Shown piece by piece: positions 46,040 through 60,157 of a DNA stretch of 64,000 bases; within the stretch, counting starts at the first letter, position 1, and every line of letters starts with the position of its first letter. The notes below the pieces were generated by a model. It had not been told where the DNA came from and did no database searches. It saw only the letters and a program-made list of their open reading frames with translations. Origin of the DNA: Nannobrachium achirus (lineage: Eukaryota > Chordata > Actinopteri > Myctophiformes > Myctophidae); assembly GCA_963921795.1 (NCBI GenBank), contig OY997651.1, positions 49,309,018 to 49,373,017 on the forward strand. Direction: 5' to 3'. Both the position numbers and the translations under genes were made by a program.

Positions 46040-46225
46040 GTACCCCCATTGATTCCGGATGCGGACCCCAGATGCATGGCCCTGGATGGGGACCCATTTT
46101 TTTCTTTCTTTTTACATTTTTGTCTTAGGAATTCCACAAAAAACAACACATATTATTGAACTCAAGTCTCCATGATGAGTAATCAATAGGAAAAAAAAAA
46201 GTCATTTTGGGGGTGAATCGTGATC
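45938..46225. mobile_element. TTAA-flanked MITE with (AT)n centre
   Basis: It starts AGGAGTAGTTCACCC after TTAA and ends ...TTTGGGGGTGAATCGTGATC before TTAA; same family as 12,561-12,853. An (AT)n run (45,994-46,037) has expanded inside. From 46,230 to 47,540 I see no gene. Confidence 0.65.
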
Positions 46226-47539
46226 TTAAAAATGTTTATGAATATTTAGCACAGGCGCTACAGTTGCAAGTTGTGCCCCCTCAGTTTATGTTTTATGTAA
46301 AGTCAAGAAAATATCAAAAAACAACACAAATACTGTCTGAATATTATTATTGTCATAGAGATTACAATAACAGTATTGAAATACAGTTGCCCCCTATAAT
46401 AATTTTCTGATTATTATTATCTGCAGCTGGTGCACCACAGCAGCAGCGCAACTCCCATCTAATCCGCAATTTAAAATCACCTAAACCACAGTGCAGTAGC
46501 AGCGGGCAGCGGCTGTTATTTCAGCTCCCAAAAACTGGCATCTGTTGTAGGTATTATATCTAATAAAACGAATGTTCATTATTACTAGCCTATATAAAAT
46601 GTATGTGCCCCCTCAAAATCTTCAAAAGCCTGTCATTGCATCCTGCACCTGAGCTGATTTAGCACCTAATGATTGCATGGTAGGCCTACAAACTATTTTA
46701 TTGTTGCATTATGGTGGACAAATCTAAATGATTGCCATGTTGCATTGATCGAACTCCAACTGCAACTGGCAGTGCTACACCCAGCCCGGAGGTGAAGCAA
46801 GAACTAACTGTTGAAACTGATTCTACTAAAACAGGGAAACCTATGCCATATGCCTATTCCCTAGTATGTAGACCCTCCAGAAAAACGCGGGCAAAAATCC
46901 TTGATTATGCGGCCTAAAATCCTTGATTTTGCGGGCAAAAATCCTTGATTATGCAGTGAATTATGCAGGGTTTTTATGTGAATTTATGCGATGACAATGC
47001 GAAACTATGCGAAATATGCGGGAACTTGTGAACGTTGCGATTAAATGTGAAATTATGTGAAATAGCACTGGTTTCATTGGCTAATTTCCTACGGACCCTG
47101 CGTGCGCATCTACTTTCTTGTCAGTGTAACGTGGACCAGAAACCTGTCTATATCTGCTATTATCAAAGTAGTCAAAACACAAATTTAAGGGTCCTTGAGT
47201 GAATTGAGAAATGCAAAACAGACTTTTGACTGCCTTTCATTATTTTCAAGGCAAAAAAGCAAACCTCTGTCAAATATCTGCAATTTAATTACCTTAATAG
47301 GCTACATCAAGGCAAACATAATTACCCTATGGCCTATGTGATTGCGAAGGATACAGTTCACTGCTAAAGCAAAACTCTGGTTACTTTATTTATGTGATTT
47401 TGCTCCCTCTAAAGGGATTTTAAGGGATTAAAATGTTATGCATTCAATTGCTGTTCCTATCCCATGGAATACTGCGTGCTACTTTTTTCGGAGGTGCTCG
47501 TTCTTGAAGTTTGAGGACCGAGAAAGAGTGTGTTATGCC

Positions 47540-47547
<8 letters not shown>

Positions 47548-47593
<46 letters not shown>

Positions 47594-47627
47594 GATCCTC
47601 GCGGTGCAGCGTGCACGCAATCGCACG

Positions 47628-47711
<84 letters not shown>
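47548..47711. repeat. (CT)n, (CA)n and (GA)n microsatellites
   Basis: (CT)n runs over 47,548-47,591, then a 38-bp spacer, (CA)n from 47,630 and (GA)n to 47,711. The same CA-GA junction precedes R1 copy C at 52,640-52,771. Confidence 0.95.
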
Positions 47712-47716
<5 letters not shown>

Positions 47717-48156
47717 CCACGGGTTTCACAGCGCATCATTTTTTTGCCTCTGTTTTGTGTCTGAACGTGATTGAACGGTGAAGCGATGACTTTATACTTT
47801 TATGCGAAAAAGTGCGGGGATTGTGAAATCAAGCGATGCCCGCATATTTTGCTTATTTTCCGCGGCATTTATTGATTATAATATTGGGTGTTTCTGGAGG
47901 GTCTAATTAGTTACTGTGTGCGAGCAAGAAGTGCACAGAACTGTTTCTATAGTGTGTGTTGTGACTGAGTGGGACACGTTAGTGGTTACACACAAGCGGA
48001 AAGAGTTTGTTTGTCGTCGTCAAGAGAAGCGAGAGGTATGTTTACATTCTGACTGAGTGTTGTTAACGTTACACGTTTGTCTATTACGTTTATGGTTGTT
48101 GTGGTTGAGCTGTGTGTGTGTGTTTATGTGTACACACGCACACACGGGGAGCGCAC

Positions 48157-48253
<97 letters not shown>

Positions 48254-50156
48254 CTTTCTATATAATCAGGAACACATAATATTCCAATTCGGATTTGGTT
48301 GAAGATTTTCAAATCAATTATTGCTGCCCTGTATGGTAGTGGTGTGGGGTACAGACTCAGTGCCCACCACCTGGCAAATGGCCATAGAAACAGTCAGACA
48401 CAAACAGACCTGGGCCTGGCTGCTTACTAAGCAGTGCTTAGGCAAGAGTAGGCTACAGACTGTGTTGTGTGTTCACTCCTTTCTCAAGGACAAAGAACCT
48501 CTCAGCAAGAAAGGACACCGACGTACGTGTTTTTTGGCACCTCGGCCATGCGCCATGACACTCAACATTATGTACTAGTTGGGGCGAATCCGATACTTCC
48601 GTGACCACGAGAGCAAAGGTCCGTTTCTCAATGGATTTGAATATAGGAGGGTTATTTAACAAATTTGGCCGGGTGTACTTTTTAAAACGACCCAGCTATA
48701 CTGTGCATATCAAAAAGCAAGTGATTGTAAAAAAATACCTGTGACGTGTCTTCTATTATATTCCTGGAGCGATTATATAACAAAGGTCTCTATAGTTCAG
48801 AATTATTATTTCTTGGTCATGAGCTGTCCCAGCCGGCGCTCATAGACTCCAATGTTATTCATTGAACTTCCGGTGTGAGTTTTGCCACTGAAAGTGTCAT
48901 GGCGCATGGCCGTGGTGTGCATAGATATATATAAGAAGGCTAGATGGCGCAAGGCGGAGTCGGCGGCGTCGTTCACTGGCGGCCATCTTAGGACAGGACC
49001 ATCCCCCGCGTCCTGCCGTTGTATTGTGCCTGTAAGGTGAGTGATCTGCACACTTAAATACTCTTTACTCTCTGAAATCTTGACCGATTTACTAACGGTT
49101 TGGATTATTACAAACATTATTAGCGTGGCTATGAGCTCAGGCTGGTTGACATGTTGAAATTGAAGCTTTTCATTTCGAAAAAAGAGCATGCAGCATAGTT
49201 AAGTGACATGGCTGCTTGCACAAGTTCATCAAGACAACAACAATCGAGATTTTCAAATATTATCAGGTTTTCCTGGGACCAATAACGATTTCATGACAAC
49301 TAATCTTTTGTGTAAATTACATTTCTTTGTGTGGATATTGTTGTATTCTTTAGCTGCAGGCTAAGAGACAAGAAAGAGGCTGTGAGTGTGAGCTAGACCT
49401 ATATCTTATTACAAAGTTGACAGCAAAGTTACAATGGTGGGAGAGGCAGAATTACATGATTTCCAAGCGGTGTGGTTTGTTAAAAATATCTTACATTTAG
49501 ATACATTGATACAGGGAATTGCTGGCTTTTTGTTTACAGAAATAGGCCTAGTCTGTTGTGAAGATGCCTGATTGTTTTGCTGCCTAATGCCTATGGCTGC
49601 TCCAATGAAAGGAGTAGGCCTATCCAAATGGAACCTGTGGGATCACCTGCCACAAATATGACATTATATTATAATTAGGATAATCATTATGTACAATACA
49701 AGTTCTGCTTCACAGGAACAACAGGGCTGTGAGATAATAACATTGCAAGAGTGTTGTTGACCCTGGCTTTTAGAAATATTTCTACCACCTGTTTACACAC
49801 TTTTTAACTCTTTTATTGTGGTTGTCTTATTCTCAAAGTTTGCATAGGCTAATGCATACATGCATACATACATAGTGTACATAGGCCTACATACATCCTT
49901 ACCCTTAAAGGAGTAGTTCACCACCAAAACGACTTTTTTATATAGATTATTCACACCATGGAGACTTGAGTTCAATAATTTCTTTTTGTGTTTGTCACAT
50001 TCTTCACAAAAAAATTATTATAGTAAATTTACCTCCATTGATTCCGGATGGGGACGAATGCATTTGGGTCCCCTTCCGGAATCAATGGGGGTAAATGTAT
50101 TGTAGTAATAATAATATTAATAATATTATAATAATCTGTCTACTGCTAATTTCAGG

Positions 50157-50395
50157 ATTTGTTGTGCGACGCTCTTTGAAGAAGCTGTCCTGTGATGTCT
50201 GCCGGGCCAGCCTTGTGACCGATGCTGAATCTGCCTGTAAGGAAAAGAGCTACCACCTGCTGACCCTGAAAAGCAATGGAGGTCTGGTGATACCATCTGT
50301 TCTGAAGGCACGGTGAAGGCAGCAGAGTGGGTCGTTCGCCAGGCATCTGCAGAATCCAGATGAAAACAGCCCATAGGATAGGAGGATAGGTTCAG
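50157..50395 (+). pseudogene. P-element/THAP9-like transposase C-terminal exon
   Basis: After the acceptor TACTGCTAATTTCAG the frame reads GFVVRRSLKKLSCDVCRASL and later LLTLKSNGGLVIPS. This matches, from memory, the C-terminal GYV-RKL...C-x2-C...L...NGGL-PS region of vertebrate P-like THAP transposases. A frame change follows, after which VKAAEWVVRQASAES continues. No THAP zinc finger or RNase-H core was found in the element, so it is a remnant. Confidence 0.5.
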
Positions 50396-50610
50396 AGGAT
50401 GTGTTTTTGCTCAGGCATTGACAGTCACCACCATACACTGATGAAGTTAGTTATGTCCCTGTTTTTTAAGCTGAGGCTGCACCATATTGCTAAAATGACT
50501 ACCCAAAACGGTCCTATTTAAAGGCCATTCGCTCAAACTCTGTGTGCACATACGGAAGCCTAATTTTGGCTTCGAGCCAATGTTCCTCAGTGGTTTATAC
50601 TGTGTATGTG

Positions 50611-50617
<7 letters not shown>

Positions 50618-50659
<42 letters not shown>
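50618..50659. repeat. (TG)n microsatellite
   Basis: A TG run flanked by TATATA steps, inside the P-like element. Confidence 0.9.
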
Positions 50660-50668
<9 letters not shown>

Positions 50669-52638
50669 TATGTATGGAAACATTTCATCCACAATTCCAT
50701 GCTGTATTGATCTGGTACCATAGGAGAGATAACAGGCAAACAATGATCAAATAAAACATTCTTCTACATTCTATAATTGTGTAGTCTTCTTGTAAGTAAT
50801 GCAGATGTTAAATAATGGGTCATTTTTCCCCCAATGAATGTATTTGAGTCTGGTTTACCTCCTTTTTAGGCTTTACATTTAAAGTTGACTCCAAGCAAGA
50901 ACGTATGAGCCCATGAGTAGTGCACTGAATGCCATCTGAGAAAAGGAACCCACTGTGATTTTGCTATTCAGTTAATGCTACAGGTATACTTGATGATGGT
51001 AAATCCTGTCTGTCTCTCTACACTGCCACGCCACCGCCCTCTCAACAGCCTCTCAACAGCCCCCAACAGTTCCAGTCTAACCCCCAACCTCATTGATCAT
51101 TGTTGAGCTGTTCAATACAATATTGGTCCATTGAACCTTCAAACAGGTGTACTGCATGTAGCCTACTTCAATATCAAGGGCCACCAAAAGCTACCTGTGC
51201 AGCATGGGGTTTAACAAAACAAAAAAAAAGATTATTATATATCATGATTATTGCTGTTATGACTATAGTTGGTATATATTATGTATGTACTCGTCTAGCT
51301 GTTAGTGGTCTGATTTCAGAGGGAGGGGAGGATTGGTCATGTTACTGATTGGGAAATGACTTGCAGTTGCAATGCTGAAATAAAATGTATTATTTTAGTT
51401 AAAAAAGAGGTTTATTTGGTTTTGTTATGTCCTTAATAAAATAACCTTGAAGCCCCATCTCTAATCTCATATTTTACAGAATGGCAACATGAGACTATTT
51501 TATATGAAATAAATATAAGCCAAATGAGACAGTTTTTTATATTAAATGCATACATTGATACATTTAATACATAATGTATTAAATAATATAAATATTACTA
51601 ATAATGGAACTATTACATGTTATATTTACAATATAAATACAGTGTGTATACCTAATTGCTTTACTTTACCTATATACTTAATGTTATTTCATATGGAAAT
51701 CCATGGTTACAATTATTCTAAGTATACAGTAACGTAGCTACGTTTCTTAGGTTTATAACAAACCAATCCGTTTCAAAATAGGTTGAAAATTGAGCAAGCT
51801 CTGGTCATTTAAATAGTACATGCACTATAGAAATTAATGTTAAACTGGGCGATCGGTCCTGTCCCAAGATGGCCGACCTGTAGCGTCGTCAGTCCCCATT
51901 GGCCAACAGCGGGCGTGAGCTATCTAGCCTTTATATATGTTACAGGGTAAATGGGTAACTCAGGGAGACCTCGGTAAGAGCGCTCGTTTTGTAGTTCACC
52001 ACACACTAATCACCACCAGATGGCGACGTCAGCCACTGGATAAGAGAGTTACGTCACGCTTTGAACTCGCCGCAGACCGGAAGTGTTTACTCTTTATTTA
52101 CTAGCCTAGCCTAGCCTAGCCTAGCCTAGCCATTAGCTCCATTGTAGTCACTTGGACAGGGCGTTTAACGTGCGCTTGCCCAGGCCTTACGGCCTGGGCA
52201 TAAATATAACGATTGCATTCACCATGGCTTCGTAACTCGCGCGGCGCTCCGCCGGCCGCGCGGCCCTGGCCCGCTCTTCGCGGCCACTCGCGCCTGCGGC
52301 GCTCGGGGGCGAAGAGCAGGATCAAGGTCCGCTGGCCTTCGCGCCGCTTGGGGCTTCGTGGACCCAGGGGGGCCTCGTAACTCGTTTGGGCTTCGTGGAT
52401 ACAGGGGGGCTTCGGTAGCCGCTCGCAGTGTCGTGGACAATAGAGCGGCGCACCGCCTGGAGTACGTTGTATTGGCGACCGCTTGCTCCGCCCCGTGCCG
52501 CACCACGAGTGCTCCGCGTCTCGAATGCCCTGGTTCTCTTTAAAACCGTGACATATATATCTATGGTGGTGTGGGCATTTCTTCTCCTTCTCTGGGTCTT
52601 CTTGCTCAAGGAGAGGTACAGAGCTACATTTCCTGTAG

Positions 52639-54044
<1,406 letters not shown>

Positions 54045-54185
54045 TCCAGTGTGACAAATACAAAGACATTAGAACATCATTCTTCCCTAAAATTAAAGTG
54101 GGAGGGACATGCCCTAAAAAGCTAAATCAGGCTTAGCTAATATTTGTGATGATGTCAAGTAAACCTACCTTTGATTACCCAATAA

Positions 54186-54252
54186 AATTAATTTATTGCA
54201 GTTACTGTACTGAAAGTAGTACTTTCTGTACAGTAACTGCAATAAATTAATT
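54186..54252. repeat. Perfect hairpin, 67 bp
   Basis: AATTAATTTATTGCAGTTAC and its complement meet around GAAAGTAGTACTTTC. It is probably a small MITE relic. Confidence 0.75.
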
Positions 54253-54354
54253 CGATTTTCTAATATGGGGGGAGGGGGCGGAGTTGAGTGTGCATATTAT
54301 TACATTCTAAAACTACCCCCACAGAAGCTGTTTAGCAGACTGAGTGAGGCAGCT

Positions 54355-54455
54355 CGCTCCCTACTGGGACGCGAACCCCGGTCCCCCACTCAGCAGACAA
54401 GGAAGGCAACCCGCAATGCCAAGAAGGCTAGCCCGCTTGGCGGAGTGAGTTAATG
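54355..54455 (-). repeat. tRNA-like SINE fragment
   Basis: The minus strand shows a B box (GGGGTTCGCGTCCCA) about 55 bp after an A-box-like stretch. The anticodon part is not readable. From 54,460 to 55,540 no gene is seen. Confidence 0.3.
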
Positions 54456-55549
54456 AGTTAAGGCCTGATCTCTTGCAGGGTCGTTGCAGTATGCTTTGGC
54501 AATATAAGACATATTTTATCTTTTGTTTGTTTTTTCGAAGGGCTTTAGTGGCATGAGAAAACATACGTTTACATTGCCAGAAGTTTACACAATACAATAC
54601 AGTACAATCAAAACAAAAATATGTACGATTGCAGGGAGTGAAACAGTTTTCATGTTTCAAGGTGTCATGCATACAGTGCAGGGATATACACAATGATTTG
54701 TAGTCTTTAAGGTGGCTGTGTCCCTGATAGATAAATCTATAATGTGTTTTTAGTTATCATTTCTATGTTTAATGTTCTCTTATGCTGCTATAAGTCTGAA
54801 GTGTGAACGTTCCCAGGCTGTAGGACCCTTGATGTAAGAGTGAACAAATGTAGCCTCATGTTACGTTTTAGGAAGTGTCACCTTAGGTGAGACTCAAGAT
54901 GTTCTAAATATATTCTCCTCTGTTGTCTCGCACAGTGGCGTGACTTTATTATCTCCTGGTTCTCGTCCTCTGTTGCCACTTGTGTTTAGTTCAGCTGTGT
55001 TAGCGAATGACAGCTGTGATACAATTGTAACTTCCCCCCCACAATGTTGTGGGTGGGGCTTACGATATATAATGGTCTACTCTGTAATGTTAAGATAGAA
55101 TTCTCGTGAATAAACCAACGGAACGTCATATACACTTTTCTCCTCTCGTCTCTATTTATTATCAGTTTAATGGTTATTTCCTACTTAACAGTCCCATTGG
55201 ATATCCTTTTCGTATCTCAGCTCACAAATCTCGCTGCTGTGTTTGCACATTGTACTTCACCCAGCAGATATGGGATTTATTTTTTCTCCTTGGGTGGTTA
55301 TGATCAATCTGTGTGAAGTATGTGTCTCAGATGTTTTGGTACAGTGCACAGGCGGTTAGGAAGTGTAGCTCAGTTTCCAATTCATTTTGTGTGCCGTGAG
55401 TGCAAAGTCTGTTTCCTGTTTAGGGAGCCAGGTATGCCCCCCCACTCTCTCTGCTATTTTACGGGCGTCAATATCAAGGGCTACAATGCAAACATGATTG
55501 TAATGACAGTAACAGGTGAATCTTATTCTTATTATGTTTTTAGATCCAG

Positions 55550-55679
55550 AGCTATTCATCAAAACATTTGGCCCCAGGCCTAACAACAGCCGTCGTACAG
55601 TTTTCCATCAGAGGGTGAAGAGCTGTAGCAGTGATGCAGACCACCATGTTGAAACCAGTCATCAAGTTACACCGAATAG
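55550..55679 (+). pseudogene. Zinc-finger gene 3, exon 2 (frame-shifted copy)
   Basis: It is homologous to the exon at 7941-7831 and keeps the acceptor (TTTTTAGATCCAG) and donor (AATAG|GTATGT). The block TGATGCAGACCACCATGTTG is identical between the two. This copy is 130 nt against 111 nt, and the conserved VMQTTMLKPVIKLHRI frame is out of register with the start of the exon. If spliced in, it would break the protein. Confidence 0.5.
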
Positions 55680-55939
55680 GTATGTACTGTATTTTTATGT
55701 TACTCTAGACTTGTTACTGTAGTCTTAAGAGGTATGTACTGTTAGAGTAAACATTCAGTCTAAGGTATGTACCGTTTTATTATATTCTTATGTGAACACT
55801 AAGTATAATAAAACTGAGTATAATAATGATACATACCATTTATATAATGACAACAACAAAAAAGTTAAAATCTGTGAAGGTACATAAAGGTGGAATTAGT
55901 CTGAAAATGTAGGCTTTGAGTGTGGTTTTAATCCTTCTT

Positions 55940-56210
55940 GTGCCGATCCCGAACAAGTTCGGCTTTTTTTCAATACAATACAATATTTATTTTGCTATTT
56001 TACTTACCCTGAGCTGCTTGTAGAGACGTGGGTGGTCCTGGCTCGTCCTACGCTTTCCAACGAGCCATTCTACGTGGTCCGACGATTTATTCCATTGAAA
56101 AGGGCCTGATGCAAAGTTTAGAGCCCCCCAATTTTTACTCCATCTATGCTGTCGGCGGCGCGACGTATTCTGGGGTGCCGATCCTGAACTAGTCCGGCTT
56201 TTTTAATAAA
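55940..56210. repeat. Direct repeat of a short stem-loop
   Basis: GTGCCGATCC(C/T)GAAC(A/T)AGTTCGGCTTTTTT-like text occurs at about 55,943 and 56,178, with CCGAAC..GTTCGG able to pair before a T-run. Its meaning is unknown. The rest of 55,680-56,400 shows no gene. Confidence 0.45.
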
Positions 56211-57266
56211 ATGAATTAATTAATCAGAGGCCTCGCCGAAGCCTCCGTCTAGATTTTCATCCAGGCCGCCAGACCGTGCTCTGTTTACACGGCCCGTGAG
56301 AGGGTAACGCCGCCGAATCGCGCCGCCGAATCCAATACATTCTCACATCTTTAGAGGTCATTTTCTCTGAACTGTGTTCCTATGGAAGCGAAAAGGTTTT
56401 TTTTGCGGCTTAAGCGAGAATCATACCCCTAGATTATCCCTGCCATCTGCAGTCTCACATGGCTGTTTGATGGTTGTTTGATGCACACATGACCTTTTTG
56501 AAATCAACAAATCTGAAACCTGTGTGTGAAGTTGGGTGAACTGTAAGGGCTCGTCAGAGATTCTGCAGGTAATCAAGACATCACATAGAGACATGTAGTT
56601 CTTTCAAAAACACTGTAAGGGCTCGTCCGGGATTTGAACCCGGGACCTCTTGCACCCAAAGCGAGAATCATAGCCATAGAGGAGCCTTGAAATCTTTGAC
56701 TTCCTTGCTATCTTCAATCTTAAAAGGCAAGGGCATCTCGCACCCAGCTGCAAGCGCACGTGACTTTCTTGATATCTCCAACCTGTATGTAGTTCAAGGG
56801 CTTGTCTGTGATTTGAACTGGGACCTCTCACACCCAAAACGAGAATCATACGACTAAATCTCGCACCTAGCTGTGGGTACACGTGACTTTTTGATATTGA
56901 CAATTCTCAGACCTGTGGGTGTATTTTTAGGGCTGGTCCGGGACCTCTCGCACCCTAAGCGAGAATCATACCCCTAGACCAACGAGCCTTGAATTTTTTG
57001 ACCTTGTTGCCATCTTCAGTCTGAAATGGAGAGGACATCTCGCACCCAGCTGCAAGCGCACGTGACTTTCTTGATATCTCCAACCTGTGTGTAGTTCAAG
57101 GGCTTGTCTGTGATTTGAACTGGGACCTCTCGCACCCAAAACGAGAATCATATGACTAAATCAACGGGCCTTGGCATCTTCAGTCTGACATGGCTATTTG
57201 ATGCACACATGACCTTTTTGAAATCAACAAATCTGAAACCTGTGTGTGGAGGTGGGTGAACTGTAA

Positions 57267-57338
57267 GGGCTCGTCCGGGATTTGAACCCGGGACCTCTCG
57301 CACCCAAAGCCAGAATCATACCCCTAGACCAACGAGCC
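57267..57338 (-). tRNA. tRNA-Pro (TGG), one stem mismatch
   Basis: All arms are present, with loop TTTGGGT, intact acceptor and T-arm, and intact A/B boxes. One anticodon-stem pair is broken (CTGGC against GCGAG). Function is doubtful. Confidence 0.5.
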
Positions 57339-58326
57339 TTGATTTCTTTAATCCCGTTGCCATCTTCAGTCTGAAATCGAGAGGACACCACGTACCCAGC
57401 TGCGCGCGCATGTGACTTTCTTGATATCTCCAACCTGTGTGTAAAGGTGGGTGTAGTTCAAGGGCTTGTCCGTGATATGAACTGGGACCTCTCACACCTA
57501 AAGCTAGAATCATACAACTTGATCAATGGGCATTGACATCTTCAGTGCACACATGACCTTATTGAAATCAACAACTCGGAAACCTGTGCGTGAACTTCAA
57601 GGGCTCGTCCGGGATTTGAAACGGGACCTCTCTCACCCCAAGCGAGAATCATACCCCTAGACCATCGAGCCTTGATTTCCTTGCTATCTTCCGTTTGATG
57701 CACATGACTCTTTTGAAATCGACAATTCTGAAACTTGTGTGTAAAGGTGGGTGGTACTGTTAGGGCTTGTCCGGGACTTGAACCTGGGACCTCTCGCACC
57801 CTGAGCAAGAATCATACCCCTAGACCTAGACCAACGAGTCCTGTGTTGCATATCATCTTTACTCTGACCAAGCTAATTGATGCACTTGTGACTTTGCCGA
57901 AAATGTCAGAGATACTGCAGGTAATCGAGATATCACATGGAGACTGTAGTTCTTTCAAAAACACTGGAAGGGCTTGTCCGGGATTTTAACCCGGGACCTC
58001 TCGCACCCAAAGCGAGAATCATAGCCCTAGACCTAGAGGAAAGAGCCTTGAAATATTTGACTTCCTTGCTATCCTCATGGCAAGGGCATCTCGCACCTAG
58101 CTGTGGGTACACATGACTTTTTGATATTGACAATTCTCAGACCTGTGGGTGTATTTTTAGGGCTGGCCCGGGATCCCTCACACCCAAAGCGAGAATCATA
58201 ACCCTAGTCCAACAAGCCTTGAATTCTTTGCCATTTTCAGTCTGAAATGGGAAGGGCATCTCGCAACCAGCCACTGTCACACATGACTCTTTTGATATAA
58301 ACAATTCTCAAACGTATGTAAATCGA

Positions 58327-58398
58327 GGGCTCGTCCGGGACTTGAACCCGGGACCTCTCGCACCCAAAGCGAGAATCATACCCCTAGACCAACGAGCC
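58327..58398 (-). tRNA. tRNA-Pro (TGG), best copy
   Basis: It is a 72-nt cloverleaf with perfect acceptor (GGCTCGT/ACGAGCC) and anticodon stems, loop TTTGGGT (anticodon TGG) and discriminator C. The T-arm is intact (CCGGG TTCAAGT CCCGG). A box TGGTCTAGGGG and B box GGTTCAAGTCC are standard. It agrees with the usual vertebrate tRNA-Pro apart from one T-loop base. No run of four T follows within about 40 bp, so termination is unclear. Confidence 0.75.
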
Positions 58399-58874
58399 TT
58401 GATATTGTTGCCATCTTCAGTCTGACCCAGCTGTTTGATGCACATATGACCTTTTTGAAATTTACATTTCTGAAAACTGTCTGTAAAGGTGGTTGGTACT
58501 GTTCTGGGATTTGAATCCGAGACCTCTCACACAAGCAAGAATCATACCCCTAGACCAACGAGCCCTGTTTTCCTTGGTATCTTCAGTCTGACAAAGCTAA
58601 TTGATGCACTCGTGGCTTTGCCGAAAATGTCAAAGATACTGCAGGTAATGGAGATATCACGTAGCGACATGTCGTTCTTTCAAAAAAAACTGGAAGGGCT
58701 TGTCCGGGATTTGAACCCGGGAACTCTCACACCCTAATAGAGAATCATAACCCTGGACCAACGAGCCTTGATTTGCTTGACTTCTTCAGTCTGACACAGC
58801 TGTTTGATGCACACACAACCTTTTTCGAAATTGACAATTCTGAAACCTGCGTGTAAAGGTAATCAGTACTGTTC

Positions 58875-58946
58875 GGGCTTGTCCGGGATTTGAACCCGGG
58901 ACCTCTCACACCCTTAGCAAGAATCATACCCTTAGACCAACGAGCC
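58875..58946 (-). pseudogene. tRNA-Pro-like copy, altered anticodon loop
   Basis: Full length, but the loop reads TAAGGGT (the universal T at position 33 is replaced) and the anticodon stem relies on wobbles. Probably a pseudogene. Confidence 0.55.
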
Positions 58947-59010
58947 TTGAATTCTTTGACCTTGTTGCCCTCAGGGTTTTCCGGAACCGGCACTGTGTCT
59001 GCATAGATCT

Positions 59011-59250
59011 CCATATATGGGCATAAATGGACACAGGCAAACAGATTGTCAAAGATCTCCATATATGGGCATAAAATGGACGCAGGCAGACAGATAACGC
59101 CATATATGGGCATAAATGGACACAGGCAAACAGATGGTCAAAACGGGTCCTACAGACATCCCCATATATGGGCATAAAATGGACGTAGACAGACAGATAT
59201 CTCCATATATGGGCATAAATGGACACACGCAAACAGATGGTCAAAACGGA
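59011..59250. repeat. Minisatellite, about 5 units
   Basis: CCATATATGGGCATAAA recurs at 59,011, 59,059, 59,100, 59,162 and 59,203. Spacings of 48, 41, 62 and 41 bp alternate, with GGACACAGGCAAACAGAT-type tails. Confidence 0.85.
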
Positions 59251-59986
59251 TCCTATGACAACAGGCATAATGGGGTTTGCATTAAAGGGCGGGGCATTCA
59301 TTCCCTATTTACATTGTTCCCGAGTTGGCCAGGTTTCGGGCGGCCGAGCTTCTAGTGCAAAATAATTGTGATTATCTCAAATATTGTGATTAGACGATTA
59401 TGTAATAATTGTGACAGGCCTATCTACAAGCTCACAATGCCTTGTTGTGAGCTAGTAGATTGTCTATTTAATCTGTTTTTGGCCCTTATATTATTTGACA
59501 ATGTGGCCGCTGTTTCACCGTTTTTTTATATTATAGTTGATTGATTACTTTAATTTACCCTTTTTTATTTTTAGGTATTAACCCATTTAGACCTAAGGCT
59601 TCACTGTCATCTGGGGACCCCCAAAAAAAGTATGTGGGGGCCCTGACCCACTGGTTGAGAACCATCTGAAGATCTGATGATTGAAACGCATGTCGGTCCG
59701 TTTGGTCTGAAACAAGACATGGATGCTGACTGGATTTTCTGTGAACCTTCATGCTTCCCAGTAGATAATGATGTTTGGTCTAACCACAGTTAGACCAAAT
59801 ATTTCAGTTACAGAAAATATATTTCTAAATTGAACTTGATTAGTGTACTTGCTTCGTACAGTACATGGTACAAGTACATAAGTAATTCACAATACAGAAA
59901 TCATTGGCAAAGTCTACTCTTCCCTCTGTTATTGTTGAAGTTGACTTAGTGCATCCTGAATTCATGGGATTTAAATGTCATTCCAG

Positions 59987-60043
59987 ATCAGTCTATGGAG
60001 TACAGACTGCAGGTTTGCGTTCATCTGTTGTCCCTCGTCTTCT
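59987..60043 (+). pseudogene. Zinc-finger gene 3, linker exon relic
   Basis: After an acceptor (GTCATTCCAG) it reads (D)QSMEYRLQ, matching DQSMGSRLQ of the 6159-6260 exon. It then diverges (VCVHLLSLVF-stop) and lacks the IKQ part and a phase-1 donor. The site CTGCAG|GTTTGC could be used, but it ends in the wrong phase. Confidence 0.45.
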
Positions 60044-60157
60044 AATGTAAAACTGCATAATAATATTGACGATTATGTCATGAAATCCTTTCTCAAGGAT
60101 GCAGAGACATTCCATATTTGAAAGTAAAACTGACTTGCTCATTTTCTTTTCTTCCAG

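Larger units (their letters stand above)
48920..52565 (+). mobile_element. P-like (THAP-type) transposon, 3646 bp
   Basis: The ends CATAGATATATAT and ATATATATCTATG are inverted repeats. The 8-bp duplication GTGGTGTG lies at 48,912-48,919 and 52,566-52,573. R1 copy C has a single GTGGTGTG at the same point (53,974-53,981), so insertion and ends are certain. Subterminal inverted blocks (GGCCATCTTAGGACAGGACC near 48,982 and its partner near 51,850) add a second inverted layer. An eight-base duplication fits P elements, and a P-type C-terminal exon is found inside. It also contains a truncated TTAA MITE (49,909-50,100). Too short and too poor in coding sequence to be autonomous. Confidence 0.8.
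47712..52636 (+). repeat. Repeat R1, copy B (split by the P-like element)
   Basis: Copy B occupies 47,712-48,919 and 52,574-52,636, about 1271 bp in all. It is nearly identical to copy C over the whole length. I noted one base change near 47,747 (GCCTCTG vs GTCTCTG), a 6-bp difference (AGGCCT, present in copy C near 53,631) and GA-repeat length. It contains (GA)n at 48,160-48,252. No protein is recognised. Confidence 0.85.
56405..58948 (-). repeat. tRNA-Pro tandem array B
   Basis: About fifteen minus-strand tRNA-Pro copies begin near 56,414, 56,619, 56,805, 56,931, 57,096, 57,267, 57,463, 57,599, 57,762, 57,966, 58,162, 58,327, 58,501, 58,696 and 58,875, at 125-205 bp spacing. The spacers are those of array A (GATGCACACATGACCTTTTT and AATGTCAGAGATACTGCAGG types) plus a third type with CTTTCTTGATATCTCCAACC. 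Most copies have lost stems or whole arms. Confidence 0.8.

Noticed and set aside
54830-55195. Possible solo LTR (TATA-like ACGATATATAATGG, AATAAA, end CTTAACA)
   Set aside because: No matching start, target duplication or second copy could be found in the window.
56604-59113. Several 60-120-residue minus-strand ORFs in the tRNA array and minisatellite
   Set aside because: They read through tRNA copies and spacers and recur only because the array repeats.
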